From an uncultured Anaerococcus sp. (GTDB lineage: Bacteria > Bacillota > Clostridia > Tissierellales > Peptoniphilaceae), in assembly GCA_943913325.1 (NCBI GenBank), contig CALTXP010000017.1, positions 1 to 25,173 of the forward strand: a stretch of DNA of 25,173 bases. Direction: 5' to 3'. Below the pieces are notes generated by a model. The model was not told the origin of the DNA, did no database searches, and worked only from the letters and a program-made list of their open reading frames with translations. Every line of letters starts with the position of its first letter. Within the stretch, counting starts at the first letter, position 1. The position numbers and the translations under genes were made by a program. Below, one piece after another: positions 6,431 to 14,629 of the stretch.

Positions 6431-7753
6431 TTATTTCATAAATGTAAGGGTAAAATCAGTGCCTTCATTTAACTTAGAGTTTACATTTATTGTACCACCG
6501 AGGGCATCAGTAAAGTTTTTTGTAATAGATAATCCTAAACCATTACCATTTTCTTCTGTATTTCTTGAGTCCTCTATCCTATAAAATCTTTCAAATATTT
6601 TAGGGATTTTCTCCTCTTCTATACCAACTCCATCATCTAAGACTCTTAAAGTTATTTCTTTATTATCATTTTTTAAATAAACATCAATATTTCCATTTCT
6701 ACCTATTGCTTTAATTGCATTAGATAATAGGTTTTGAAGTATCTGATTAAATTTATCTTTGTCAGAGTTTACAATAATATCTTCGTCTATATATGAGTTT
6801 AATGTAATATTGTTATTTTCGGCATTTATTAAAAAACTATTTACTACACTTTTTACAAGGTCAGACAAGTTGAAAGTTTCCTTATTTAGTTTAAAGTATT
6901 CAACATTATCATCAAAAGTTTTCTTTAAGCCTTCTACTAAGTCTTCCAATCTTTTTACATCTGATAAGAGTATGTCCATAGTATCTTTATCTGCATCTAT
7001 TACTCCATCCTTTATAGCTTCTATATAAAGTTGTAGGTTAGTGATAGGAGTACGCAAGTCATGCGATATATCTTGAGCATATTGCTTTCTGATTTCTTCT
7101 TGGTACTTTAAGTTATTAGATAAATAATTTATATTATTTTGAAGAGTTTCTAATTCTTTTATATCTGTATATTGATCACCTATTTCATATTGCCCATCTT
7201 TTATCTTTATAGTATCATCACTCATAGTCATAATTGGTTCAGAAATATTATCTGAAAGTATTAAGCTTATTATAATACCAATTAGTAATGAGATGCCTAT
7301 AGAATAAACTAGAGCTGTCGAAAAATTTTTTTGAAGCTGATGAATAGGTTCGGGATTTGTATAGTAAATTACGTGAAGCTTTCCAGAACGACGAGTTTTG
7401 TCAACATTAAAAAAAGAAAAAACATCTTCTTTTGGTGGATAAGGATTGTGTTTTTCACGTCCATCAAAAGAATATGATATACTACCGTCCGGTTCTTCAA
7501 ATACGATTTTTACTTCTAGGTCTTCTGCCAGATTGTCGATGCCTTCCCACATTTCTTCTTTGCTTACATTAGGATCATTGTTGTATACTCTAAACCAATA
7601 GCTTACTTCTATTGATCTTTCATCTTTCATATCTAGGAGCAATTCTTTATAGTTAAAATTTACAAACAATGTCACTAGTATTGAAAAAACTAAAATGCAG
7701 GCTAATATGCCCGCAGTAAAGTTTCTTATTATCTTACTCTTTAATGTGATCAT
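6431..7753 (-). CDS. Two-component sensor histidine kinase
   Basis: A 440-residue inner-membrane kinase that pairs with the response regulator just upstream. Order: transmembrane helix 1 (about 12-33), an extracellular sensor domain (34-143), transmembrane helix 2 (144-167), HAMP linker (about 168-215), HisKA with the phospho-acceptor His231 in DISHDLRTP, and HATPase with N-box LLSNA (Asn345), G1 box DDGVGI (373-378), F-box FERFYR (387-392) and G2 box GNGLGL (403-408). All catalytic boxes are intact. The extracellular domain is small and acidic, and its ligand is not recognisable. GGAG at 7757-7760 precedes the ATG, and the gene overlaps the regulator's end by 20 bases, so the two are translationally coupled. 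Confidence 0.93.
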   Translation of the reverse strand: MITLKSKIIRNFTAGILACILVFSILVTLFVNFNYKELLLDMKDERSIEVSYWFRVYNNDPNVSKEEMWEGIDNLAEDLEVKIVFEEPDGSISYSFDGREKHNPYPPKEDVFSFFNVDKTRRSGKLHVIYYTNPEPIHQLQKNFSTALVYSIGISLLIGIIISLILSDNISEPIMTMSDDTIKIKDGQYEIGDQYTDIKELETLQNNINYLSNNLKYQEEIRKQYAQDISHDLRTPITNLQLYIEAIKDGVIDADKDTMDILLSDVKRLEDLVEGLKKTFDDNVEYFKLNKETFNLSDLVKSVVNSFLINAENNNITLNSYIDEDIIVNSDKDKFNQILQNLLSNAIKAIGRNGNIDVYLKNDNKEITLRVLDDGVGIEEEKIPKIFERFYRIEDSRNTEENGNGLGLSITKNFTDALGGTINVNSKLNEGTDFTLTFMK

Positions 7754-8447
7754 CTACTCCGCCTGATTTATAACCCATACCATAAATAGTTTTTATATAC
7801 ATAGGTTTTTTAGGATTGTCTTCAATCTTCGATCTAATATTTTTAATGTGAGTATCAATAGCCCTGTCATAGGCGTCATAATCAAATCCAAAAGTCTGTT
7901 CTATAATTTCGTCTCTAGAGTAAATTTTATTAGGGTTTGAAAATAGAGTCTTTAAAATTTGAAATTCATTTCTTGTAAGTAATATTTCTTTACCATCTTT
8001 AAAGATCCTATTGTATTCTAAATCCATTTCTAATCTAGCATCGGTAGTTTTAATTATATCAGCTCTTGGTATATTATATTTTTCAATACGACGTAATATA
8101 GCCTTTACTCTTTCCACTAGTTCTTTTGGAGAAAATGGTTTTGTAACATAATCATCTGCCCCAAGTCTAAGTCCATCAACTCTATTATTCTCTTCAACCT
8201 TAGCAGAAACCATAATTATTGGTACTTCTGATCTATTCCTTATTTCCTTTATAACTTCCTCACCTGGTATTAAGGGGAGCATTAGATCTAGTATAATCAG
8301 ATCTATTTCATTTTCATTAAAGATTTTTAAGCCTTCTTTGCCGTCAAAGGCTTGAAGTACATTGTATCCTTCTTTTTCAAAGTAGGATTTCATGATAGTT
8401 GATATTTTTTGTTCATCTTCTATAATTAAAATTGTAATATCATTCAC
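7734..8447 (-). CDS. OmpR/PhoB-family response regulator
   Basis: A 237-residue regulator. I place the start at the GTG at 8447 because GAGGTG (8459-8454) lies just before it and the product then begins at the receiver domain (VNDITILIIEDE); a longer frame back to 8531 adds 28 residues foreign to the family. Receiver domain 1-120: acidic pocket Glu10/Asp11, phospho-acceptor Asp54 in LILDLMLP, switch Ser81, Lys103 in VTKPF. C-terminal winged helix 140-235 with ILLTRNEFQIL and DTHIKNIRSKI, typical of OmpR. It is first in the three-gene operon with the kinase and the S41-like protein. Targets cannot be read here; autoregulation is usual for such operons. A candidate extended -10 promoter lies immediately upstream. 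Confidence 0.94.
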   Translation of the reverse strand: MNDITILIIEDEQKISTIMKSYFEKEGYNVLQAFDGKEGLKIFNENEIDLIILDLMLPLIPGEEVIKEIRNRSEVPIIMVSAKVEENNRVDGLRLGADDYVTKPFSPKELVERVKAILRRIEKYNIPRADIIKTTDARLEMDLEYNRIFKDGKEILLTRNEFQILKTLFSNPNKIYSRDEIIEQTFGFDYDAYDRAIDTHIKNIRSKIEDNPKKPMYIKTIYGMGYKSGGVDDHIKE

Positions 8448-8465
8448 GACTTTCACCTCATTGAT

Positions 8466-8474
8466 ATTATACCA
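8466..8474 (-). promoter_or_regulatory. Extended -10 promoter of the two-component operon
   Basis: On the minus strand the sequence reads TGGTATAAT (8474-8466), a perfect -10 with the extended TGN motif. No good -35 is visible, as is common for extended -10 promoters. The start would be near 8459, giving a leader that consists of little more than the ribosome binding site. Confidence 0.45.
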
Positions 8475-8657
8475 TAAGCTATATCTTTTTTTTCTAGATT
8501 TCATCAATCTGATTTTAAAGAGTATAAGCAAAGTTTGAGAATTTTATATAAATTAATCAAAAAAAGTATATTTTTTTATACAATGGGTATAAGTATTAAT
8601 GATAAGATAGTTATGTTGTTATTTGATATTTTTAAGAAATTAAGAAAGGGGAAATGT

Positions 8658-8936
8658 ATGAATTTAGCAGGTATGCAATGGTTATATGCAATTCTTATAG
8701 GCTTAATTATAGGCTGGGTTTTACCAGCAGCTATGAGCGAGAAAACTATAATGCCATATGGTAAAGCAATCACTTGGGGAATTGTTGGTGCATTAATTGG
8801 TGCTGTAATTTATGGACTTGCAAATGACGCTCCTACAAATGGAATGGTTGTTCTATGGTCTATAATAGGTTCACTAGTATGCTACTTTATTGTTCGCGCA
8901 GTAAATAATAAGAACAATACAAGAGCACAAGTTTAA
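8658..8936 (+). CDS. GlsB/YeaQ-type small membrane protein (first copy)
   Basis: A 92-residue protein with three predicted transmembrane helices (about 5-25, 37-55, 62-82), fitting the transglycosylase-associated/GlsB/YeaQ/YmgE group, whose members are small, glycine-rich, stress-induced membrane proteins of unknown mechanism. The start at 8658 is set by AAAGGGG at 8645-8651; an in-frame ATG-less extension upstream to 8535 codes for an unrelated basic stretch and is not believed. The family match is looser than for the next gene: it lacks the AGWIAS signature but keeps GIVGALIGAVIYG. It is followed by its own terminator, so it is probably transcribed separately from the second copy. Confidence 0.7.
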   Translation: MNLAGMQWLYAILIGLIIGWVLPAAMSEKTIMPYGKAITWGIVGALIGAVIYGLANDAPTNGMVVLWSIIGSLVCYFIVRAVNNKNNTRAQV

Positions 8937-8950
8937 TTTATCTTATCAGG

Positions 8951-8973
8951 CGCACCTTCAAGGTGCGTTTTTT
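8951..8973 (+). terminator. Intrinsic terminator
   Basis: CGCACCT at 8951-8957 pairs with AGGTGCG at 8961-8967 around a 3-base loop, followed by six T residues at 8968-8973. It is a GC-rich stem in AT-rich surroundings and ends the gene at 8658-8936. Confidence 0.9.
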
Positions 8974-9059
8974 GTTTAAAAATTTTAAACTTGGCTATAT
9001 ATATATTGTAATAATTTTATTCTTTATTACTAAATTTTTTATTCTTGAAAGGAGAATTT

Positions 9060-9371
9060 ATGTTTGATGGAAAGTCATTTATTATGACATTAATTTTAGG
9101 TGCACTAGCAGGATGGATTGCTAGTATGATTATGGGAAAAGATGCAGAAATGGGCGGAGTTGCTAACATTATTGTTGGTATACTAGGTTCTATAATAGGT
9201 GGTTGGATTTATAATGCAGCTTTCTTAAAACCAGGTACTACTCCAAACACATTTGTAGAAGTATTATGGGCTGTAATTGGTGCTGCTTTATTACTTTGGA
9301 TTATTGGTTTAATTAAAAACAAAGGTGATAAGAACAATACTACAGGTAAGAGAAAAAATAATAGATTCTAA
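9060..9371 (+). CDS. GlsB/YeaQ/YmgE-family stress membrane protein (second copy)
   Basis: A 103-residue protein with three transmembrane helices (about 7-24, 33-52, 65-87) and a polar, basic tail. It has the family signature: AGWIASMIMGKDAEMGG then NIIVGILGSIIGGW (roughly 16-50). The ATG at 9060 follows AAAGGAGA (9048-9055); an upstream in-frame TTG at 9045 is inside the spacer and is rejected. GlsB-type proteins are induced under envelope or general stress in several bacteria; what they do is unknown. The gene lies 123 bases after the first copy with a terminator between, and a MITE-like insertion begins 11 bases after its stop, separating it from the terminator shared with the PBP gene. Confidence 0.85.
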   Translation: MFDGKSFIMTLILGALAGWIASMIMGKDAEMGGVANIIVGILGSIIGGWIYNAAFLKPGTTPNTFVEVLWAVIGAALLLWIIGLIKNKGDKNNTTGKRKNNRF

Positions 9372-9375
9372 TTAT

Positions 9376-9382
9376 TTTTTGT
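9376..9382. repeat. Left copy of target-site duplication
   Basis: TTTTTGT abuts the left end of the MITE-like element and matches 9535-9541 exactly. The base before it differs between the two copies, so the duplication is 7 bp. Confidence 0.6.
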
Positions 9383-9534
9383 GGGGCTGTTGCAAAACAA
9401 TGAATAACTATCACTTAAACATTCGTAGCTTATTTTAGGAAATTTTTACATAGCCTGCTGGCTAGTTAATGATAAATTTTCTTAGAGTTTCTATTAAAGG
9501 TTTTGGTATGATTTATTCATTCAGCAACAGCCTC
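9383..9534. mobile_element. MITE-like element with 7-bp target duplication
   Basis: A 152-bp non-coding element has terminal inverted repeats GGGGCTGTTGC (9383-9393) and GCAACAGCCTC (9524-9534), which match at 10 of 11 positions. An inner inverted pair AATGAATAA/TTATTCATT (9399-9407/9513-9521) extends the symmetry. TTTTTGT flanks both ends exactly (9376-9382 and 9535-9541), as expected of a target-site duplication. Inside is a small hairpin, TAGCC/GGCTA (9451-9464). It has no transposase, so it must have been mobilised by a related insertion sequence elsewhere. The ends with CTGTTGCAAA recall IS6-like or IS1182-like termini, but I cannot assign the family. Confidence 0.75.
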
Positions 9535-9541
9535 TTTTTGT
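9535..9541. repeat. Right copy of target-site duplication
   Basis: TTTTTGT directly follows the right end of the MITE-like element and matches 9376-9382. Together with the element's terminal GC-rich arm it also resembles the U-tract of a terminator, so the insertion may terminate plus-strand transcription. Confidence 0.6.
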
Positions 9542-9602
9542 AAATATTTGTAAATATTTTTAGCTAGCTATTACAATAAAAATATATTATTTGGAAAAGT
9601 TT

Positions 9603-9639
9603 AAAAGCAAACCTAGTTTTATCTGGGTTTGCTTTTTTT
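9603..9639. terminator. Bidirectional terminator between converging genes
   Basis: A 14-bp stem with one G-T pair (9603-9616 with 9623-9636; core GCAAACC/GGTTTGC) has a 6-base loop, a T-tract at 9633-9639 on the plus strand and a shorter one on the minus strand. It begins right at the stop of the PBP gene (minus strand) and also faces the small membrane-protein genes (plus strand). Confidence 0.85.
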
Positions 9640-12633
9640 CTATATACTTGGATCTTCTTGATCTTTATTTTGATTTTCAGTATTGCTATTAGATGAAGGA
9701 TTTTGATTATTATCTACAGAAGAAGAGTTTTTATTATCCTCATCTAAAGTTTTATTATCTTCATTTTCTTCTATTTCATCTTTATTTTCATCATAGCTTT
9801 TATCTTCATATTCGTTAGAATCGTTAGAGTTATTGTATGATTTATGATATCTAGGCTTTGGAGTAAAATATCTTAAGTTAGAATATTCTGTAGGAGCTCT
9901 GTAATCCCAATCTCTTGGATAAATATTTCCAAAGTCTTTTGGATTGTAATTACTTTTTGGTCTTATAAATGCTCTTTGAGTCTTTGCCCAGCTTGGAGTT
10001 ACATCTGAAGCAAGCAGATTATTTCTTCTATCTACTGTTAATAATACATGGACATCATCTTCTTTTGTAGGTTTATTATCTGGACCAAATATTTCAGTTA
10101 TAACTGTACCACGAGGATCAGCCCTAGATAAGTCAGTTGGTATTTTACCACTCATAGTATCTACTAGCATTTCCACGATTGAGTCAGGTCTTTTAAATGA
10201 ACTGGAGTCATAATTTTCTAGAATACTATTATTTACAGTATTCCACATTTTGGCAGCTCTTTTAATGGATGTACCATTCATTTTTATCGCTTGGTCATCA
10301 GCTCCCATCCAAATACCTACTGTGTAATATGGAGTATATCCCATACACCAAAAGTCAACATAGTCATCAGTTGTGCCAGTTTTTACTGCATAATCTATAC
10401 CATTTAGATTTATATTGTTGTAGTAAGCACCTGCACCTTGTAAAGCAGAGGTTATTTGGTATGCTGTTTGTTCACTTGTTACATTATGAGTAATTACATT
10501 ATCGCTATCAAATATTACCTTACCTTGTGAGTCTTCTATCTTAGAAAAGGCAAGGGGTTCATTGTAGATTCCTTTATTAGCAAGTGCTGCATAAGCTGCA
10601 GTCATATCTAAGTTTGTAAGTCCACGAGTCATCGCTCCTAAACCTAAAGAAGCAAGATTTTCATCATTGGTAACACTATTTTCATCTTTTGTTATAAAGT
10701 CATCATCAGTTCCATTTTCTTTTATGATTCCAAATCTTTTTAAGTAGTCTATACTTGTATCTATGCCAACTTCATCTAAGGTTCTTACAGCTATGGTATT
10801 TATTGATAATTCTATAGCTTTTCTTATTGGCACTACACCCATGTAATAATCATAAACATTTTTTGGCCAAGGTTGATTTTTTTTATTCATTAGTAAAGGA
10901 GCATCATCTACACCAGTTGCAAGATTAAAGCCATTATCTAAAGCTGCTGTATAGGTAGCAATAGGTTTTATTGAAGATCCGGGTTGTCTTGGTATAGAGG
11001 AAGCTCTATCTAAAACTCTAGTGCCTTGTTGATCACGTCCGCCCATTATAGCTTTTATATGTCCATTACTATGATCTATGACTACAGTAGAAGATTGGGG
11101 TTGAATTATACCATCAAGATCTATGTCATAAAAGTCTTTATCTATTGAAAATGTACCATCATCATAATAAGAAAATAGTTTAGGATTTTTTTCTAAATAT
11201 TTGTAACTGATTACAATATTTTTATTATCATCTAATTTAATATTATCATTAGTACTAAAGTCTATATATCCTGACTTGTGAGTTCGTAAGTTTTTGTTAT
11301 TTTCATCCAATGAATAATAGCTCCTAAAAACTAGTTTTGTTTGATCTAGATAAGCTTTATTTGTTTTTAAAACGATATTATTATCCTTATCATACCAAGC
11401 TTCATCAGCTCTTAATCGTATATCATTGTTTTCATTTAGTAAGTTAGCCTTTGAATAATATAAGAGATTTCCATTATAATTAGTAATATTACCATATTGA
11501 TCATATTTTAAATCTAATAGAGGTGCTTGTTGCCAAGTGGAAGTGTCCCCAACTAAATAAGATGAAAAATCACTATATATGGATTCAAGCTGCTTTTGCA
11601 TGTCTTCATCAATTGTTGTTGTAATTCTTAATCCACCATAGTTAAGTCTATCCCAAGCTTGATTTTCACTCATATTATAAATTTCCATCAATTTTTTAAC
11701 AACCTGTTTTTCTAAAAGTGAGTTAAAGTAGCTAGCTATTTCTGTATTAGTTCTTATAGCAGGTTTTATAGATTCAGCAACATCAAATGATTTTGCTTTG
11801 TCATATTCTTTTTGGCTTATATAACCATGTTCAAGCATTTTATCAAGAACATAAACTTCTCTTTTTAATGGTTCAGGGTTGTAAATAGCAGCATACTTTT
11901 CTCCTTCAATATTGAATTCTCCAAGAATTTCTTGATCAGTAACTTCTCCTATTTTAATTGCTTTATAAAGAGAGTTATTTGAAGGAGATTGTACAATACC
12001 AGCAAGAGCTGCACACTGAGCTAGATTTAGTTCTGAAACATCTTTATCAAAGTAAGTTTTTGCAGCAGCTTCTACACCATAAGAATTTTGTCCCATAAAT
12101 ACACGATTTAAATAGGCTCCTAGAATTTCATCTTTACTTAAATTTTTTTCTATTTCTAAGGCAAGATACATTTCTCTAATTTTTCTTTGATAAGTTTGAT
12201 CATTTGTCAGATAAGTATTACGAGCAAGTTGCTGAGTAATTGTAGATCCACCTCGTACAATTCCACCAGCTCTAAAATTCTCTATAGCTGATCCTATTAC
12301 AGATTGGGGATCTACACCTGGGTGTTTATAAAATCTTTCATCTTCAACAGCTACAAAGGCGTGTTTTAGATCATCTGGGATATCCTTGTAGTCTACAATT
12401 TCTCTATATTCATTTGTAGCTATTGAATCTAGTTCATTACCATCTTCATCAACTATAGTGGAATTTTGGCTCATTTCATATTTAATAATATCAGAATCTA
12501 TTTTTGGAGCAGTTTTCATAACTTCAATTATTGCTCCTCCAGTAAGACCTAGAAATATGGTCAGTACTGATAGTAAGATTAAAAATACTACTAGTATAAG
12601 CTTTAATACTATAGAGGTAATTTTTTTGCTCAT
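9640..12633 (-). CDS. Class A penicillin-binding protein (bifunctional PBP1A type)
   Basis: A 997-residue membrane-bound peptidoglycan synthase: it polymerises lipid II and crosslinks the strands outside the membrane. The ATG at 12633 follows AGGAGG (12643-12638); an extension to 12681 is rejected. Transmembrane helix about 9-33. GT51 glycosyltransferase: Glu98 in EDERFYKHPG, then RGGSTITQQLARN (127-139) and KIREMYLALEIE (151-162). Transpeptidase: SxxK at Ser553-Lys556 (PGSSIKP), SxN at 610-612, KTGT at 751-754. All active residues are present. Between the domains, about residues 360-510, lies an insertion of roughly 130-150 residues, likely the extra OB-like domain of some clostridial PBP1A proteins. 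The last 65 or so residues are a low-complexity Asn/Asp/Glu/Ser tail. It is transcribed alone, divergently from hflX. Confidence 0.94.
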   Translation of the reverse strand: MSKKITSIVLKLILVVFLILLSVLTIFLGLTGGAIIEVMKTAPKIDSDIIKYEMSQNSTIVDEDGNELDSIATNEYREIVDYKDIPDDLKHAFVAVEDERFYKHPGVDPQSVIGSAIENFRAGGIVRGGSTITQQLARNTYLTNDQTYQRKIREMYLALEIEKNLSKDEILGAYLNRVFMGQNSYGVEAAAKTYFDKDVSELNLAQCAALAGIVQSPSNNSLYKAIKIGEVTDQEILGEFNIEGEKYAAIYNPEPLKREVYVLDKMLEHGYISQKEYDKAKSFDVAESIKPAIRTNTEIASYFNSLLEKQVVKKLMEIYNMSENQAWDRLNYGGLRITTTIDEDMQKQLESIYSDFSSYLVGDTSTWQQAPLLDLKYDQYGNITNYNGNLLYYSKANLLNENNDIRLRADEAWYDKDNNIVLKTNKAYLDQTKLVFRSYYSLDENNKNLRTHKSGYIDFSTNDNIKLDDNKNIVISYKYLEKNPKLFSYYDDGTFSIDKDFYDIDLDGIIQPQSSTVVIDHSNGHIKAIMGGRDQQGTRVLDRASSIPRQPGSSIKPIATYTAALDNGFNLATGVDDAPLLMNKKNQPWPKNVYDYYMGVVPIRKAIELSINTIAVRTLDEVGIDTSIDYLKRFGIIKENGTDDDFITKDENSVTNDENLASLGLGAMTRGLTNLDMTAAYAALANKGIYNEPLAFSKIEDSQGKVIFDSDNVITHNVTSEQTAYQITSALQGAGAYYNNINLNGIDYAVKTGTTDDYVDFWCMGYTPYYTVGIWMGADDQAIKMNGTSIKRAAKMWNTVNNSILENYDSSSFKRPDSIVEMLVDTMSGKIPTDLSRADPRGTVITEIFGPDNKPTKEDDVHVLLTVDRRNNLLASDVTPSWAKTQRAFIRPKSNYNPKDFGNIYPRDWDYRAPTEYSNLRYFTPKPRYHKSYNNSNDSNEYEDKSYDENKDEIEENEDNKTLDEDNKNSSSVDNNQNPSSNSNTENQNKDQEDPSI

Positions 12634-12741
12634 TATTCCTCCTAAATATTTTAGTATATTTTTTGTATAATTTACTATCATTCTATCATTTTTTTATTAT
12701 TTATTCCATATGTACTATCTTTATTAATCATTGGCTAAACG

Positions 12742-12747
12742 TATAAT
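12742..12747 (+). promoter_or_regulatory. Possible -10 box of the hflX operon
   Basis: A perfect TATAAT lies 20 bases before the hflX start, which would place transcription initiation just before the AAAGGGAG ribosome binding site (12757-12763). No convincing -35 hexamer is seen upstream. The 133-base divergent region shared with the PBP gene must hold promoters for both. Confidence 0.35.
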
Positions 12748-12766
12748 CAATTTAGAAAGGGAGTTT

Positions 12767-14005
12767 ATGCAGGAAGTTATACAAGTAAATGTTTTAAATA
12801 AAGATGACGATGAAGATAATAAAATTTATGAGCTAGAGTCTTTAATCAATACTGCTGGAGCTAGGTCTTTGGCATATGTTAGTCAAGTGGTTGATAAAAT
12901 TAATCCAAGATTTTATATAGGCAAGGGTAAGGTTAAAGAGATAAAAGACTTAGCAGAAAGTTTAGGGATTGATACTGTTATTTTTGACGTTGAACTATCT
13001 GCTAGTCAACTTTATAATCTTGAAGAAGAACTAAAGTTACACGTTGTAGATTGGACAACCCTAATATTAGATATATTTGCTCTAAGAGCAAATACTAAAG
13101 AGTCTAGATTAAAAATCAAGCTTGCACAGCTTAAATATCAGTTACCTAGGCTTAATAAATGGTTCTCATATTTATCAAGGCAAGCCGGTGGTATAGGAAC
13201 AAGAGGTCCTGGTGAAACGATGCTTGAGACTGATAGACGTGCTGTAGTTCGTGATATTAAGTCTTTAGAAAAGCAATTAAAAGATGTGGAGAAGACTAAG
13301 AGAGTAAATAGACAGTCAAGAAAAAATATCCACAGTATTTCACTTTTAGGTTATACTAATGCTGGTAAATCAACTATTTTAAATGGAATGATGAAAATTT
13401 TTGGAGCAGAAAAATTTGTATACTCAGATGATTTACTTTTTGCAACTCTTGATACATCTACTAGGAGATTAGATTTTTCAAATACCAAAGTTACATTAAC
13501 TGATACTGTAGGTTTTATTGATAACTTATCGGATGAATTAAATGATTCTTTTTTAACTACTCTAGATGAAATTAAATTTGCAGACATGCTTTTAATAGTA
13601 ATAGATGCAAGTCATAATATTGAGCATCAATTGCATGCTATAGAAACTGCTATTAAAGACATAGATGTTGGTAATAAAAAGATCCTATATGTTTTTAATA
13701 AGATGGATAAGGTAAGTGATGAGCTTGCTATAAAGCTATTTAAAAGAGATTGTGAGAGAATATATATATCTGCAAATGATAATTATGATTTAATGAGACT
13801 TAAAGATAAGATAGTTTCATTGATAAAGAGTGAATATGAACTTGTAAGTATGCATATACCTTTTATTGATGGTGATATTCTAGATCATATGATGACTAAT
13901 TATGATATATTAAATACTGAATATGATGAAGATGGAACAAATATAAAATTTGAAATATCCAAAGAAGATAAGGATAAGTATGGACGATTTATCACAAGCT
14001 TATAA
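12767..14005 (+). CDS. hflX: GTPase HflX
   Basis: A 412-residue ribosome-associated GTPase that in other bacteria splits or rescues stalled ribosomes under stress. The ATG at 12767 is set by AAAGGGAG (12757-12763); an upstream TTG at 12731 is discarded. The N-terminal HflX domain (1-185) includes YIGKGKVKEI (50-59), the glycine-rich GGIGTRGPGE (141-150) and LETDRR (153-158), plus a coiled-coil linker at 160-185. The G domain has G1 GYTNAGKST (195-203), G2 with TLDTSTRR (227-234), G3 DTVGF (246-250) and G4 NKMD (311-314). Length is normal for the family. Its end overlaps the yigZ start by 26 bases, and the run hflX-yigZ-yebC-lgt appears to be one transcript ending at the terminator at 16191. 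Confidence 0.95.
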   Translation: MQEVIQVNVLNKDDDEDNKIYELESLINTAGARSLAYVSQVVDKINPRFYIGKGKVKEIKDLAESLGIDTVIFDVELSASQLYNLEEELKLHVVDWTTLILDIFALRANTKESRLKIKLAQLKYQLPRLNKWFSYLSRQAGGIGTRGPGETMLETDRRAVVRDIKSLEKQLKDVEKTKRVNRQSRKNIHSISLLGYTNAGKSTILNGMMKIFGAEKFVYSDDLLFATLDTSTRRLDFSNTKVTLTDTVGFIDNLSDELNDSFLTTLDEIKFADMLLIVIDASHNIEHQLHAIETAIKDIDVGNKKILYVFNKMDKVSDELAIKLFKRDCERIYISANDNYDLMRLKDKIVSLIKSEYELVSMHIPFIDGDILDHMMTNYDILNTEYDEDGTNIKFEISKEDKDKYGRFITSL

Positions 14006-14618
14006 GACTGTTAAAGGCAGACATACAAGTGAATTTGAAGAAGAAAAATCTAGATTTATAACAACAATATCACATGTTGAAAGTGAAAAAGAGGCATTAG
14101 AATTTATTGATAAAATATCTTATAGATATAAAGATGCTACTCATAATTGTACTGCTTATATTATAAACAAAGTTCCAGAAATAAAAAGATATAACGATAA
14201 TGGTGAACCGCAGGGATCTGCTGGATTACCTATGTTATCAGTTTTGCAAAAAGAAGAAGTTAGTAACATAGCTGTTGTTGTCACTAGATATTTTGGAGGA
14301 AAGTTATTAGGTAAGGGCGGTCTTATTCGTGCCTATAGTAGGGGAGTCAGTGAAGTACTTACAAATAATATTGTTTACAAAAGACCTTTTTTTGTAGTAG
14401 AATTAATTCATTCTTATTCACTACTAGGACAGATTGAAAATTACTTAAATGAAAATGGTTTTGTTATAATAGATAAGGAATTTACTGATCATGTTAAAAT
14501 TTCTCTATATATAAAAGAAGAAGAATATGATAAAGTCTGTAAGGATTTAATAAATTTGACAAGTGATAATATTAAAATAAAAAATAAGAAGTCAGAAATG
14601 CTTTTTACTAAGTTATAG
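13980..14618 (+). CDS. yigZ: YigZ/IMPACT family protein
   Basis: A 212-residue cytoplasmic protein of the YigZ/IMPACT family (UPF0029 domain, then a ferredoxin-like DUF1949 domain from about residue 135). Motifs: ATHNCTAY (53-60), NDNGEPQGSAGLP (72-84) and TRYFGGKLLGKGGLIRAY (102-119), all family hallmarks. Eukaryotic IMPACT modulates GCN2 signalling; the bacterial role is unclear, with nucleic-acid or ribosome binding suggested. I chose ATG 13980 because AAGGAT precedes it at good spacing and the family begins about there; it lies inside the hflX coding region, a 26-base overlap that implies translational coupling. An upstream start at 13950 is less likely. Confidence 0.93.
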   Translation: MDDLSQAYKTVKGRHTSEFEEEKSRFITTISHVESEKEALEFIDKISYRYKDATHNCTAYIINKVPEIKRYNDNGEPQGSAGLPMLSVLQKEEVSNIAVVVTRYFGGKLLGKGGLIRAYSRGVSEVLTNNIVYKRPFFVVELIHSYSLLGQIENYLNENGFVIIDKEFTDHVKISLYIKEEEYDKVCKDLINLTSDNIKIKNKKSEMLFTKL

Positions 14619-14629
14619 GAGGAGAATAT

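Noticed and set aside
8448..8531. 28-residue N-terminal extension of the response regulator
   Set aside because: It overlaps the promoter-like sequence, and the receiver domain begins right at the GTG at 8447 after a strong ribosome binding site.
8535..8657. 41-residue extension of the first GlsB-type protein
   Set aside because: The extension is unlike the family, and AAAGGGG sits directly before the ATG at 8658.
12634..12681. 16-residue extension of the PBP
   Set aside because: AGGAGG immediately precedes the ATG at 12633; the extension has no site of its own.
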